Numbered from the stretch's first letter, positions 44,367-53,196 are shown. The stretch: 64,000 bases of DNA from Oxalobacteraceae bacterium AB_14 (GCA_000381565.1 KB906725.1:1939731-2003730); one strand, 5' to 3'. The notes: generated from the letters alone by a model not told the origin. Numbers and translations are program-made.

Positions 44367-46327
44367 ACCGCCTGCCCCGGCGCTGGCACGACCTGGCCTT
44401 GCAGCGCAAGCTGCTGATCGTCTCGCTGTTGACGGCGTTGACGGCGATGCTGGTGGCGCTGGTGGCGCTGATCGCCTACGACTTCAGCGTGGTGCGGGTG
44501 CGGCTGGTGGAAGACCTGGCCAGCCGCATGGACCTGGTGTCGCTCAATCTCGACGTCGACCTGAATTTCGGCGATCGTCCCGCAGCCGTGCGCACGCTGT
44601 CGGCGCTGCGCGGCACGCCGGACATCCACAGCGCCTGCCTGTTCGACGCGCAGCACCAGCCGTTCGCCAGCTATGCGCGCAGCGGCGCCGCGCAATGCGA
44701 CTGGTCGGAGGAGATGGCGCCCTCCGGCCACAGCTTCCACGGCGATTACCTGTCGATGCTGGCGCCGGTGCGCTTCCAGCGCGAGGTGGTCGGCTACCTG
44801 CAGGTGGAATATGCCTTGCAGCCGCTGGCCGAACGCCTGAGCAAATACGGCCTGGTGCTGGCGGTGGTGTTGATGACGTTGATGATAGGCGGCGCGCTGC
44901 AGGCGCTCGGCCTGCGGCGGCTGGTGACCCAGCCCCTGCTGGCGCTGTCTAAAGTGGCGGACCAGGTGACGCGCGAGGAGCGTTACGACCTGCGCGCGCC
45001 GCACTTTTCCAACGACGAGGTGGGGCGGCTGTCGGCCGCCTTCAACACCATGCTGGCCACCGTCGCCGCGCGCGACGCGGCGTTGCGGGTGAGCCAGTCG
45101 CTGCTGACCAATATCGCCGACAAGTCCTCGGCCGTCATCTACGTCAAGGACCTGGAGGGCCGCTACCTGATGGTCAACGAGCGGCTGCGCCAGGTGCTGC
45201 CGCCAGGCTCGCCCGATCCGATCGGCCACCAGGACGCCGACATCTTCGACGACGACACGGTGCAGGTGATACGCGAGGGCGACCGCCGCGCGCTGGCGTC
45301 GACCCATTCCTACATCTACGAGGAGGGCGTGCCGGATGCGCAGGGCATGGTGCGCACCTATATCTCGGAAAAATTCTGCCTGCGCGACGATCACGGCAAG
45401 GTGTGGGCGATGGGCGGCATCTCGACCGACATCACCGACCGCAAGAAGAGCGAAGTGGAACTGATCCAGTACCGCGACAAGCTGGAGGAGCTGGTGCAGC
45501 TGCGCACCGGCCAGATGGTCGATGCCAACAAGGACCTGGCCGAATCGCTGGAGACGCTGCGGCGCGCGCAGGATGAACTGGTGCGCAGCGAGAAGCTGGC
45601 GGCGCTGGGATCGCTGGTGGCCGGCGTGGCGCACGAGCTCAATACGCCGATCGGCAACAGCCTGCTGGCGGTCAGCACGCTGATCGACCAGACCCGCTCC
45701 TTCACCAAGCTGACCGCCGACGGCATGAAGCGCTCGACACTGCAGGCCTTTGTCGACGATGTCGCCAGCGGCGGCGAGATCGTGCTGCGCAACCTGCACC
45801 GGGCGGTGGACCTGGTGTCGAGCTTCAAGCAGGTGGCGGTGGACCGCACCACCTCGCAGTGCCGCGAGTTCCTGCTGTGCGACCTGGCCAATGAGATACT
45901 GCTGTTGCTGCTGCCGTCGTTCAAGAAGAGCGGCATCACGGTGCGCCAGGACATCCCGGTGACGATACAGATGAAAAGCTATCCGGGGCCGTTCGGGCAG
46001 GTGCTCATCAACCTGGTCAACAACGGCCTGACGCACGCCTTCGAGGGCCGCAGCGAAGGCGAGATACTGATCTCCGCCAGCATGCTCGACGCGGAGTGGG
46101 TGCAGGTGGTCATCCGCGACAACGGCGAGGGCATCGCGCCGGAAAACATGGGCCGCATCTACGATCCGTTCTTCACCACCAAGCTGGGAAAGGGCGGCTC
46201 GGGACTGGGGTTGAACATCGTCTACAACATCGTCTACGGCGTCTTGCGCGGCAAGATCGAGGTGGAGAGCGAACTTGGCGCCGGCACCCGCTTCGTGCTG
46301 ACGCTGCCGGTCACGAGCGAACTGTAA
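44363..46327 (+). CDS. Histidine kinase with CHASE8-like sensor, HAMP and PAS
   Basis: 654 residues from a GTG at 44363 overlapping the yfiR stop. TM1 is about 18-42. The periplasmic domain (about 45-155; VDLNFGDRPAAVRTLSALRG, SACLFDAQHQPFASYA) resembles CHASE8, the YfiN sensor. TM2 is about 160-180, then HAMP, a PAS domain (about 255-375; VIYVKDLEGRYLMVNE), a coiled coil and HisKA-type HELNTPIG with H424. The ATPase domain has NLVNNGLTHAFEG, DNGEGI and GKGGSGLGLNIV. No response regulator gene follows. By analogy with YfiR-YfiN, YfiR may hold this kinase in check; that is inference. Confidence 0.92.
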   Translation: MNRLPRRWHDLALQRKLLIVSLLTALTAMLVALVALIAYDFSVVRVRLVEDLASRMDLVSLNLDVDLNFGDRPAAVRTLSALRGTPDIHSACLFDAQHQPFASYARSGAAQCDWSEEMAPSGHSFHGDYLSMLAPVRFQREVVGYLQVEYALQPLAERLSKYGLVLAVVLMTLMIGGALQALGLRRLVTQPLLALSKVADQVTREERYDLRAPHFSNDEVGRLSAAFNTMLATVAARDAALRVSQSLLTNIADKSSAVIYVKDLEGRYLMVNERLRQVLPPGSPDPIGHQDADIFDDDTVQVIREGDRRALASTHSYIYEEGVPDAQGMVRTYISEKFCLRDDHGKVWAMGGISTDITDRKKSEVELIQYRDKLEELVQLRTGQMVDANKDLAESLETLRRAQDELVRSEKLAALGSLVAGVAHELNTPIGNSLLAVSTLIDQTRSFTKLTADGMKRSTLQAFVDDVASGGEIVLRNLHRAVDLVSSFKQVAVDRTTSQCREFLLCDLANEILLLLLPSFKKSGITVRQDIPVTIQMKSYPGPFGQVLINLVNNGLTHAFEGRSEGEILISASMLDAEWVQVVIRDNGEGIAPENMGRIYDPFFTTKLGKGGSGLGLNIVYNIVYGVLRGKIEVESELGAGTRFVLTLPVTSEL

Positions 46328-46330
46328 CGT

Positions 46331-47329
46331 TTAAATCGGCAGCAGGTTGGCGCACGGCGCGCCGTGCATATGGCAGGCCAGGTTGGCGAAGGTGACGGCG
46401 GCGATCTCGCGCATCGCCTCCACCGTGAAGAAGCCCTGGTGGCCGGTGACCAGCACGTTGGGGAAGGTCATCAGGCGCTGGAACACGTCGTCGGCGATGA
46501 TGTCGCTGGAGTGGTCGTGGAAGAACAGGCTGGCCTCCTGCTCGTAGACGTCGATCGCCAGCGCGCCCAGCTGGCCCGACTTGAGCGCCTCGATCACGGC
46601 GGCGGTGTCGATCAGCGCGCCGCGCGAGGTGTTGACCAGCATCGCGCCCGGCTTCATGCGCGCCAGGCTGGCGGCGTCGATCATGTGGCGCGTGGCATCC
46701 ATCAGCGGGCAATGCAGGGAGACGATGTCCGACGCGGCCAGCAGCTGGTCGAGGCTGACGCGGGTCGCCACGCCGTCCAGTTGCGGCGCCGGCGCCGGAT
46801 CGCTGACCAGCACCGTGCAACCGAGTCCCTTGAAGATGCGCGCCGCCGCCGTGCCGATCTGGCCGGCGCCGACGATGCCGACGGTTTTGCCGTGCAAGGT
46901 CATGCCCAGCAGGCCGTCCAGCGCGAAATTGCCTTCGCGGACGCGCGCGTAGGCGCGGTGGGTGTGGCGGTTGAGCGTCATCACCAGGGCCAGCGCGTGT
47001 TCGGCCACCGCTTCCGGCGCGTAGGCCGGCACCCGCGCCATGAACAGGCCGAGGCGCGCGCCGGCGTTCAGGTCGACGTTGTTGAAGCCGGCGCAGCGCA
47101 GCAGCACGGCGCGCACGCCCAGCGCGTGCAAGGCTTGCAGCACGGCGGCGTCCAGCTGGTCGTTGACGAACACGCAGACGGCGGCGCAGCCTTGCGCCAG
47201 CGGCACGGTGTCCAAGGTCAGCGGGTCGGAGAAGTAGACCGCGTCGACGACACCTGCCGCATGCTGCCGGCGCGCTTCGTCGAGGAAGCGGCGGTCGTAG
47301 GGCTGGGCGCTGTAGACGGCGATCTTCAT
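46331..47329 (-). CDS. ldhA: D-lactate dehydrogenase (2-hydroxyacid dehydrogenase)
   Basis: 332 residues of the NAD-dependent LdhA type. Substrate domain start MKIAVYSAQPYDRRFLDEA; NAD-binding GIVGAGQIGTAAARIFKGLG; catalytic Arg in LLRCAGFNNVDL / NTSRGALIDT region; VYEQEASLFFHDHS and the His in VTGHQGFFT. It would reduce pyruvate to D-lactate in fermentation or oxygen limitation. Its ATG overlaps the stop of the dinB-family gene (ATGA). It converges with the histidine kinase gene with three bases between stops. Confidence 0.93.
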   Translation of the reverse strand: MKIAVYSAQPYDRRFLDEARRQHAAGVVDAVYFSDPLTLDTVPLAQGCAAVCVFVNDQLDAAVLQALHALGVRAVLLRCAGFNNVDLNAGARLGLFMARVPAYAPEAVAEHALALVMTLNRHTHRAYARVREGNFALDGLLGMTLHGKTVGIVGAGQIGTAAARIFKGLGCTVLVSDPAPAPQLDGVATRVSLDQLLAASDIVSLHCPLMDATRHMIDAASLARMKPGAMLVNTSRGALIDTAAVIEALKSGQLGALAIDVYEQEASLFFHDHSSDIIADDVFQRLMTFPNVLVTGHQGFFTVEAMREIAAVTFANLACHMHGAPCANLLPI

Positions 47330-47865
47330 GGGGCCTCGATGTCGGGAACCATGAGCAGCAGATCGGTGACGCCGATGTCGACGCCCGCCTGCGACAGCAA
47401 GGTGCTGGCCTGGCCGCGATGGTGGGTCTGGTGGTTGAAGAAGTGCTGCACCAGGCTGCCGAAGTGCTTGCGATACAGCTCGCCCTTGGTGCTGCGGTAT
47501 TCGAGGGTCTGCGCCAGGTCGGCCGCGCCGACCTGCGCCGCCCATTGCGTGATGATGGCGTCCAGCCGCTGGCGGTAGGCCAGCAGCGGCGTCAGGTCTT
47601 CGCCGTAGCTGTGCGTCAGGCCGGACGGCGCGGGCAGGTCCGGCATGTCCGCCAGCGCGCTGAATTTGGCCGGATGGGTGGCGAAGCGGCGCAGCCAGAT
47701 GGTGTCGCCGGCCAGCAGGTGGTTCATGGTGCCGAGCAGGGAGCCGAAGAAGGCCTTGCGGTCGGCCGCCAGTTCGCCGTGCGGCAGCCGCGCCGCGGCG
47801 GCGTACAGCTTCTGGTTCATCGAGGCGTTGTAGGCCGCCATCAGGACCGTGGATACTGGTGTCAT
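47326..47865 (-). CDS. DinB-family protein
   Basis: 179 residues of a four-helix bundle with the DinB metal-binding histidines in MNHLLAGD and FFNHQTHHRGQ. Members of the DinB/YfiT family are metal-dependent thiol- or ester-processing proteins, many of unknown function. It is coupled by four-base overlaps with the unknown gene upstream and ldhA downstream, forming a three-gene unit. Confidence 0.85.
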   Translation of the reverse strand: MTPVSTVLMAAYNASMNQKLYAAAARLPHGELAADRKAFFGSLLGTMNHLLAGDTIWLRRFATHPAKFSALADMPDLPAPSGLTHSYGEDLTPLLAYRQRLDAIITQWAAQVGAADLAQTLEYRSTKGELYRKHFGSLVQHFFNHQTHHRGQASTLLSQAGVDIGVTDLLLMVPDIEAP

Positions 47866-49394
47866 TGTGGAAGGGCGCCTGGTTCTGGTTGCAGGAAGAT
47901 CATCTGGTTGGCCGCGTCCAGCGTGATGCGGCGTTCGTCGTCGTCGGGCTTCTTCTGCGGCGCCAGCATGTCGAGCAGGTCGCGGATGCGGGCCGCGCTG
48001 GACGGGATGGTGAGGTCCTCGATCTGCTTGTCCAGCCGGTACTTGACGGTGCGCGTCGACTGCCTGGCCGCCTGCTCCAGCGTGGCGTTGGCCAGCGCGC
48101 CGTCCTTGTAGCCCAGCGCGGCGTTGCTGCTGGCGTTGTCGTCGACCAGCACGTAGTTGTAGGTCTGCGAGGCGCGATCGAGCGTCAGGGCCAGCAGGCC
48201 ATCGGGCTTGCCGGGCGCGTGGTAGCTGGCCTTGAGCTGCGACAGCTGCTGCTGCGCGAGCGAGCGGTCCAACTGGCTGCTGCCTTGCACGCTGGTGCTT
48301 TGCGAGGACTGGTAGTCGAAGCTGTCATGCTCGCCGAGACGCAGCGGATTGGGCGCTGTCTCGGTCTGCGTGATGGCGGCGCTGAAGTCGGCCAGGCCGG
48401 TGAGGATGGCGTGGTCCTGCTCCGCCAGCGTGACCCGCTGCCGCGGCGCGGCGTCCGCCTGGCCGTAGTTGCTGTGCATCTCGGTGACGGCGTCCTTGAA
48501 CAGGCCTGCCAGCTCCGCGTCGGCGTGGCCGCGCATGGCGGCCTGGTCGAACTGGTGCAGGTAGTTGGACAGCGCCTTGGCTTGCTGCTGCTTGCTGCCC
48601 CAGGCTGCGGGCTGGCTCAGGTCGACGTCGATCTTCGCTTCGCCGGCCGGGCCGCTGAAACGCACCGAGCGCTGTTTGGCGTCGGCGTGGAAGTCCAGCA
48701 GCTGCGTGTCGGTTTGATTCAGTTTGATTTGCGAGCGCAGGTCCACCGACGACAGCACGGAGGCGTCGAATCCGGTCAGGCCGGACAGGTCGATTTTCGG
48801 CGGCACGGCGGCCAGGCCGTCGATCGCTTGTTGAAAGGCGCCTGAGAGTCCGGCCAGCGCCGCGCGTTCGTCGTCGCTGAGTTTGCCGCTGCTGTGCACC
48901 TGCACCGCGACGCCGTTGTCCGAGCTGTCCAGCGCCAGGGTGACCTTGACGCCGCTTTTGGTGGTGATGGCGAGGCCGGCCTGGTCGTCGCCGACACGAT
49001 GCAGCGGCGGCAGTTGGGTGTACAACAGCGCGTCGTAGGTGCCGGTGATCGGGTCCTGCGACGAACGCTGCACCGATTGCGAGAAGTCCGCGCTGTCGGT
49101 CTTGAAGCGCTCCAGCAGGGCGGCGCCCAGGTTCTTGAAGCGGCCGGCGGCCGGCTGCTGGTTGTAGTTGCGCGCGACCAGCGCGGAGACGGCGTCCTTG
49201 TTGTTGCGCTCCCAGACCAGCGGCGCGGGCGGCGCGCCATCGGCCGCCTGTGCGGCGGCGCTGAGCGTGACCACCGAGGCGGGTGTGGCGGGCGGCGCGA
49301 TGCTGGCGGCGGCGGACGCCATGGCGGGCGCCTCCGCCGTTGTGGGCGGAGACGTGACCGTACTGTTCTTGCTTAACGGGGCTAAGGTTGTCAT
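47862..49394 (-). CDS. Protein of unknown function (510 residues)
   Basis: No signal peptide or membrane segment. The first ~50 residues are Ala/Thr/Pro-rich and look disordered. The rest alternates beta-rich (TTKSGVKVTLALDSSDNGVAV) and helical stretches; it has many Gln/Ser runs (QSSQSTSVQGSSQ) and ends in a charged region (QKKPDDDERRITLDAANQM). I do not recognise the family. The disordered N-terminus and composition recall secreted or surface-associated large proteins lacking Sec signals, but nothing supports a function. It overlaps dinB by four bases. A palindromic repeat pair lies just upstream. Confidence 0.65.
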   Translation of the reverse strand: MTTLAPLSKNSTVTSPPTTAEAPAMASAAASIAPPATPASVVTLSAAAQAADGAPPAPLVWERNNKDAVSALVARNYNQQPAAGRFKNLGAALLERFKTDSADFSQSVQRSSQDPITGTYDALLYTQLPPLHRVGDDQAGLAITTKSGVKVTLALDSSDNGVAVQVHSSGKLSDDERAALAGLSGAFQQAIDGLAAVPPKIDLSGLTGFDASVLSSVDLRSQIKLNQTDTQLLDFHADAKQRSVRFSGPAGEAKIDVDLSQPAAWGSKQQQAKALSNYLHQFDQAAMRGHADAELAGLFKDAVTEMHSNYGQADAAPRQRVTLAEQDHAILTGLADFSAAITQTETAPNPLRLGEHDSFDYQSSQSTSVQGSSQLDRSLAQQQLSQLKASYHAPGKPDGLLALTLDRASQTYNYVLVDDNASSNAALGYKDGALANATLEQAARQSTRTVKYRLDKQIEDLTIPSSAARIRDLLDMLAPQKKPDDDERRITLDAANQMIFLQPEPGALPQ

Positions 49395-49414
49395 AACCTT
49401 ATTATACGGCTAGT

Positions 49415-49494
49415 CGTCGTTCCCGCGCACGCGGGAAACCATGCTGCGCCTGACGTGACGCGGCGTATGGATTCCCGCCTGCGCGGGAATGACG
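49415..49494. repeat. REP/BIME-like palindromic repeat pair 3
   Basis: Arms 49415-49442 and 49467-49494 in inverted orientation, the same 80-bp layout as pairs 1 and 4. It lies between the stop of the NDH-2-like gene and the start of the 510-residue gene, in a 108-bp spacer otherwise empty. Confidence 0.85.
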
Positions 49495-49502
49495 TGTCGG
49501 CG

Positions 49503-50777
49503 TCAGTTCAGCTTCACCGGCGGCAGGATCTTTGCGCGCAGCCAGTCGGCCAGCGCCTGGGTGACTACGCGCGCCGTGCCGTGCAAACTGAGCAGGTGCT
49601 TCTGGTACAGCAGCTGATACAGCAGGCTGGCCGTGGCGCCGCCGACGCGGATGCTCTTGCCGGTGATGGCGCCGGTCAGCACGCCCACCGCGGTCTGCGG
49701 TCCCAGCGAGACCAGCGAGCCGTAGTCGTGATAGCGGAAGTCCGGACGCGGCGTGCCGCTGCGGCGGGCCAGCAGGTCGGCCAGGAACATCGCCTGCTGG
49801 TGCGCCACCTGCGCGCGCGGCGGCGCCGCGCCCTTGACCGGGCAGACGTAGCTGGCGCAATCGCCCAGCGCGTAGATCTGGCTGTCGTTGGCCGAGCACA
49901 GGCTCGAGTCCACCACGATCTGGCGCAGATGGTTGACGGTCAGGCCGAACGTCGCGCACAGCTGCGGCGCCTCGACGCCGGCCGCCCACAAGGTCAGGTC
50001 GGCGCAGTGGATGTTGCCGGCGGCGTCGATCACGGCGTCGCGCTGGACTTCGGCGACGGCGGTGCCGGTCAGGACGTCGATGCCGAGCGCGCGCAGCTGG
50101 CGCGCCGCGCGGCCGGCCTGCTGCGGATGCAGTTGCGGCAGCAGGTGCTGGCCGCGTTCGAGGATGCTGATGCGGATATCGGTTTCCGGGTTCAGCGTAT
50201 GCACGCGATAGGCGGCCAGGGCGCGCGCGCTGTTGCTCAACTCCGCCGCCAGTTCGACGCCGGTGGCGCCGCCGCCGACGATCACCACGTCGACCCCGGT
50301 CTTCTGTTCGCCGGCCTTGATGCAGGCTTCGATGAAGCGGCGGCGGAAGGCCTCGGCTTCGTCCACGCTGTCGAGCGTGAGCGCATGCTTGGAGGCGCCG
50401 GGCACGTTGTAGAAGTTGGTGACCGCGCCCAGTGCCAGCACCAGCTTGTCGTAGACGACGGTGCGGCAGACGCCATCGGTGCCGCTGCCCTTGCGTGGGG
50501 CCAGCGTGATGGTCTGGTGGGCGCGGTCCAGGCACAGCACTTCGCCCTGTACGAATTCGAAATCATGTTCGACCGCCTGGGCGGGGAAGGACAGTTCCTC
50601 CACGCGCGGATCGCATTTGCCGGAAGCGACGGTGTGCAACAAGGGCTTCCAGAAGTGGCCTGGGTAGCGGTCCACCAACAGCACGCGGGCGCGCTTGCTG
50701 GCGCCGAGGGTGTCGCCCAACCGGGTTGCGAGCTCGAGTCCGCCCGCACCGCCTCCTAAGATGACGATGGTTTCCAT
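49503..50777 (-). CDS. NADH dehydrogenase type II-like FAD oxidoreductase
   Basis: 424 residues from the ATG at 50777 with GGAG upstream. Two nucleotide-binding motifs are present: ILGGGAGGLELATRLG (FAD) and VIVGGGATGVELAAELS (NAD). IYALGDCASY is the FAD-contacting motif near the C-terminal third, and a hydrophobic/amphipathic tail (LLYQLLYQKHLLSLHG) may attach it to the membrane. NDH-2 enzymes pass electrons from NADH to quinone without proton pumping. The gene is flanked on both sides by palindromic repeat pairs and has no operon partner. Confidence 0.9.
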   Translation of the reverse strand: METIVILGGGAGGLELATRLGDTLGASKRARVLLVDRYPGHFWKPLLHTVASGKCDPRVEELSFPAQAVEHDFEFVQGEVLCLDRAHQTITLAPRKGSGTDGVCRTVVYDKLVLALGAVTNFYNVPGASKHALTLDSVDEAEAFRRRFIEACIKAGEQKTGVDVVIVGGGATGVELAAELSNSARALAAYRVHTLNPETDIRISILERGQHLLPQLHPQQAGRAARQLRALGIDVLTGTAVAEVQRDAVIDAAGNIHCADLTLWAAGVEAPQLCATFGLTVNHLRQIVVDSSLCSANDSQIYALGDCASYVCPVKGAAPPRAQVAHQQAMFLADLLARRSGTPRPDFRYHDYGSLVSLGPQTAVGVLTGAITGKSIRVGGATASLLYQLLYQKHLLSLHGTARVVTQALADWLRAKILPPVKLN

Positions 50778-50812
50778 TTTGCGTCTCCAGATAAGTGAAA
50801 AAATCTGTACCA

Positions 50813-50892
50813 CGTCATTCCCGCGGACGCGGGAATCCATAGAACGCGTCTAGGCAAGCTCGGTATGGATTCCCGCCTGCGCGGGAATGACG
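50813..50892. repeat. REP/BIME-like palindromic repeat pair 4
   Basis: Arms 50813-50840 (CGTCATTCCCGCGGACGCG...) and 50865-50892 (ATGGATTCCCGCCTGCGCG...) in inverted orientation, layout identical to pairs 1 and 3. It is located between the HAD gene stop and the NDH-2-like start. Confidence 0.85.
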
Positions 50893-50900
50893 GCCTTGGG

Positions 50901-51602
50901 TTATGCCGCCAGTTCGTGCTTCGCGCGCTGGTCTGGTGTGTAGGGACTGGAACGCAGCTCGCGCAGCGCGTCGTAGGTGATGAACTGGCGTGGGCGCACC
51001 ACCTCGTTGCCGTAGGGGGCGACGCACACGGTCCACAGGCCGGCTTCCTCGGAGGCGCGCAAGCCCGGCACCGCGGTGTCGATGGCGATGGCGTCCTGCG
51101 GCGCCACGCCCATGGCGTTGAGCGCGCGGGCATACGGGCCGGTGCCGGACGGGCCGTCGAAATTGGCGCCGCCGGTGACCACCGTGAACAGGCTGTTGAC
51201 GTCGGCGCCGAAGCAGCCGCTCAGCAGTGCCGAGGTGGCGGGCGCCGGCAGGTCGGTCAGCACGCAGATCTTGCAGCCGGCGTTGAGCGCGTCGTCGATC
51301 AGGGCCAGCGCGGCCGGCAGCGCCTTGGGCGGCCGGGCGCCGATGGCCTGATGGAACTGGCGGTGCTTGTCGGCGAACAGTTCGGCCACGCGGGCCTTGT
51401 CGCGCGAGAGCAGCTCGCAGGCGATGGCCGAACCGATGGCGCGGGCGTATCCGTGGGTGGCGGCGGCTGCGCGCAGCGCCGGCAGGGTCCAGCGCACCGA
51501 CAGGCCGGCGTTGGCGAACGCCGCGTTGCATGCGGCCAGGTGCAGCGCTTCGGTGTCGAACAGTACGCCGTCCAGGCCCAGGAAGATAACGTCGATGCTC
51601 AT
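50901..51602 (-). CDS. HAD-superfamily protein lacking the nucleophile aspartate
   Basis: 233 residues with the fold of CbbY/Gph-like HAD phosphatases: helical cap (about 18-85), motif II VLTDLPAP and motif IV-like AIDTAVPGLRASEEAG. Motif I reads FLGLDGVLFDTE, so the first aspartate of the usual FDxDG is glycine (G9) while D11 is kept. The usual motif III lysine (GKP) reads SGTGPYARALN, with threonine. Both are needed for catalysis in known HAD phosphatases, so the protein is probably inactive or altered in role. It is divergent from a CbbR-like LysR gene. No cbb genes are in the window. Confidence 0.8.
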   Translation of the reverse strand: MSIDVIFLGLDGVLFDTEALHLAACNAAFANAGLSVRWTLPALRAAAATHGYARAIGSAIACELLSRDKARVAELFADKHRQFHQAIGARPPKALPAALALIDDALNAGCKICVLTDLPAPATSALLSGCFGADVNSLFTVVTGGANFDGPSGTGPYARALNAMGVAPQDAIAIDTAVPGLRASEEAGLWTVCVAPYGNEVVRPRQFITYDALRELRSSPYTPDQRAKHELAA

Positions 51603-51701
51603 GTCGGTCTCGCTTAAAACGATGTCAGATGATTATGAATATACGGGTACAATGAACAAAAGAAAAATTAAACATTTTGGATAATCGATAAGGAATGACT
51701 T

Positions 51702-52655
51702 ATGTATCACGCCAGCTTTCGCCAGCTACAGTCGCTGGTATTGGTCGCGCGCCATGAGAGCGTGTCGCGCGCGGCGGACGCGCTGCATGTGACGCAGCCC
51801 GCGGTTTCGTTGCAAATCCGCACACTGGAGGAGATCGCCGGCATTCCGCTGACGCGCAAGGACGGCCGCAACATCCAGCTGACGGCGGCCGGCGAGGTGA
51901 TGCTGGAGTTCGCCGAACGCATCCTGCGCCTGTGGGAGCAGGCCGGCGACGAGCTGGCGGCGCTGCAGGGCGTCACCAGTGGTACCTTGCGCATCGGCGC
52001 GGTGACCACGGCGGAACACCTGCTGCCGCCGTTGCTGGTGCCGTTCACGATCGAGCGGCCCGACGTGCGGCTCAAGCTGCAGGTGGGCAACCGGGCGGAG
52101 ATCGTGCAGATGCTGGCGCGCCACGAGATCGAGCTGGCCATCATGGGCACGCCGCCGCGCGAGCTGCGCACCAACGCCGCCAAGTTCGCGCGCCATCCGA
52201 TGGCGTTTGTCGCCAGTCCCGCACATCCGCTGATGAAGAAGAAAAAGATCACGCTCAACGACGTGATGGCGGCCAACCTGATGGTGCGCGAGCGCGGCTC
52301 GGGCACGCGCACGGCGGTCGAACGCTTGCTGCGCGACGCCGGCCATCCGCTGGAATTCGGCTCCGAGGTGTCGAGCAACGAGGCGATCAAGCGCATGGTG
52401 TCGGCCGGGCTGGGGCTGGGCTTCCTGTCGGTGCACGCCTGCGGCCTGGAGTTCGAGGCCGGCCTGCTGGCGATCCTGCCGATGCAGGAAAATCCGGTGG
52501 AGGCGGACTGGCACATCATGCACCTGAGCGGCCAGCCCATCCCCAAGGTGGCCGCCGCGTTCCAGGACTTCGTCATCGAGAACGGCCAGGAGCTGGTGCG
52601 GGCCGAGCTGGAAAGCTTCTACAAGCTGCTGGGGCGGCAGCGCAAGCGGGGCTGA
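51702..52655 (+). CDS. LysR-family regulator (CbbR-like)
   Basis: 317 residues: N-terminal winged helix (FRQLQSLVLVARHESVSRAA, DALHVTQPAVSLQIRTLEE) and a two-lobed ligand-binding domain (LRIGAVTTAEHLLPPLLVPF, MVRERGSGTRTAVERLL, VSSNEAIKRMVSAGLGLGFLS). The closest resemblance is to CbbR/CysB-type members. It is divergent from the HAD gene across an AT-rich 99-bp spacer that probably holds both promoters; no confident T-N11-A site could be fixed by eye. Confidence 0.9.
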   Translation: MYHASFRQLQSLVLVARHESVSRAADALHVTQPAVSLQIRTLEEIAGIPLTRKDGRNIQLTAAGEVMLEFAERILRLWEQAGDELAALQGVTSGTLRIGAVTTAEHLLPPLLVPFTIERPDVRLKLQVGNRAEIVQMLARHEIELAIMGTPPRELRTNAAKFARHPMAFVASPAHPLMKKKKITLNDVMAANLMVRERGSGTRTAVERLLRDAGHPLEFGSEVSSNEAIKRMVSAGLGLGFLSVHACGLEFEAGLLAILPMQENPVEADWHIMHLSGQPIPKVAAAFQDFVIENGQELVRAELESFYKLLGRQRKRG

Positions 52656-52677
52656 GTCTTGCCGGCCAAATGGCCAA

Positions 52678-52708
52678 TACACTTGTGCTCACTGTTTGCA
52701 CAAGTGTA
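52678..52708. repeat. Perfect 11-bp inverted repeat, 9-nt loop
   Basis: TACACTTGTGC and GCACAAGTGTA pair without mismatch. It sits 23 bases after the LysR gene and 98 bases before the next start, with no T-run. It is either a terminator-like hairpin or a protein-binding dyad. A smaller GGCC-AAAT-GGCC palindrome is at 52664-52675. Confidence 0.75.
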
Positions 52709-52806
52709 CTGGTACGGTCCGGGGCACTTTCCCTACCTTGCTGCTGCTCGCCAGCGCGCATCCTATCCTGATACCATGACGCTTTAACGTCTGCCGAGGA
52801 TGATCG

Positions 52807-53196
52807 ATGTTGCGTCAAATTGCTATCGCCCTGTTGTTGAGCGCTCCGCTGATGGCCGCCGCCGCCACCGTGCCGTCGGACCTGATGCGGCCTGTGCCGG
52901 AGCAGGCCGCGCGCGGCTACGCGGTCAACTGGCTGTTCAAGATCGAGCTGGAGTCGGACCGGATGACGGACATCGAGCCGTGCCGCAAGATACTGGCCGA
53001 GCGCGGCTTCCTTCCCTTGCTGTCGACGACGGCCAGCTCCGCCATGCCGCAGCTGCACTTCAAGATCGCCGGCGTCAAGCAGTATGAGCAGGCCGATGCG
53101 GACGCCGATGCGGCGCTGGCGGCGGTACAGCATGCGCAGTGCGCCGGTGCGCTGGGCTGGACGGTGGAATCCAGGCACCGCCCGGTGGCGCGCTAG
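52807..53196 (+). CDS. Small exported protein of unknown function
   Basis: 129 residues with a signal peptide (MLRQIAIALLLSAPLMAAAA) and a GAGG ribosome-binding site. The mature ~110 residues hold two cysteines (EPCRKIL and HAQCAGAL) that could form a disulfide, and an alternating charged/hydrophobic pattern. I do not recognise the family. It converges with the CYTH-CHAD gene. Confidence 0.65.
   Translation: MLRQIAIALLLSAPLMAAAATVPSDLMRPVPEQAARGYAVNWLFKIELESDRMTDIEPCRKILAERGFLPLLSTTASSAMPQLHFKIAGVKQYEQADADADAALAAVQHAQCAGALGWTVESRHRPVAR

Noticed and set aside
51603..51701. LysR-type T-N11-A operator between the HAD and LysR genes
   Set aside because: The spacer is AT-rich with several weak candidates, and none stood out clearly enough to annotate.
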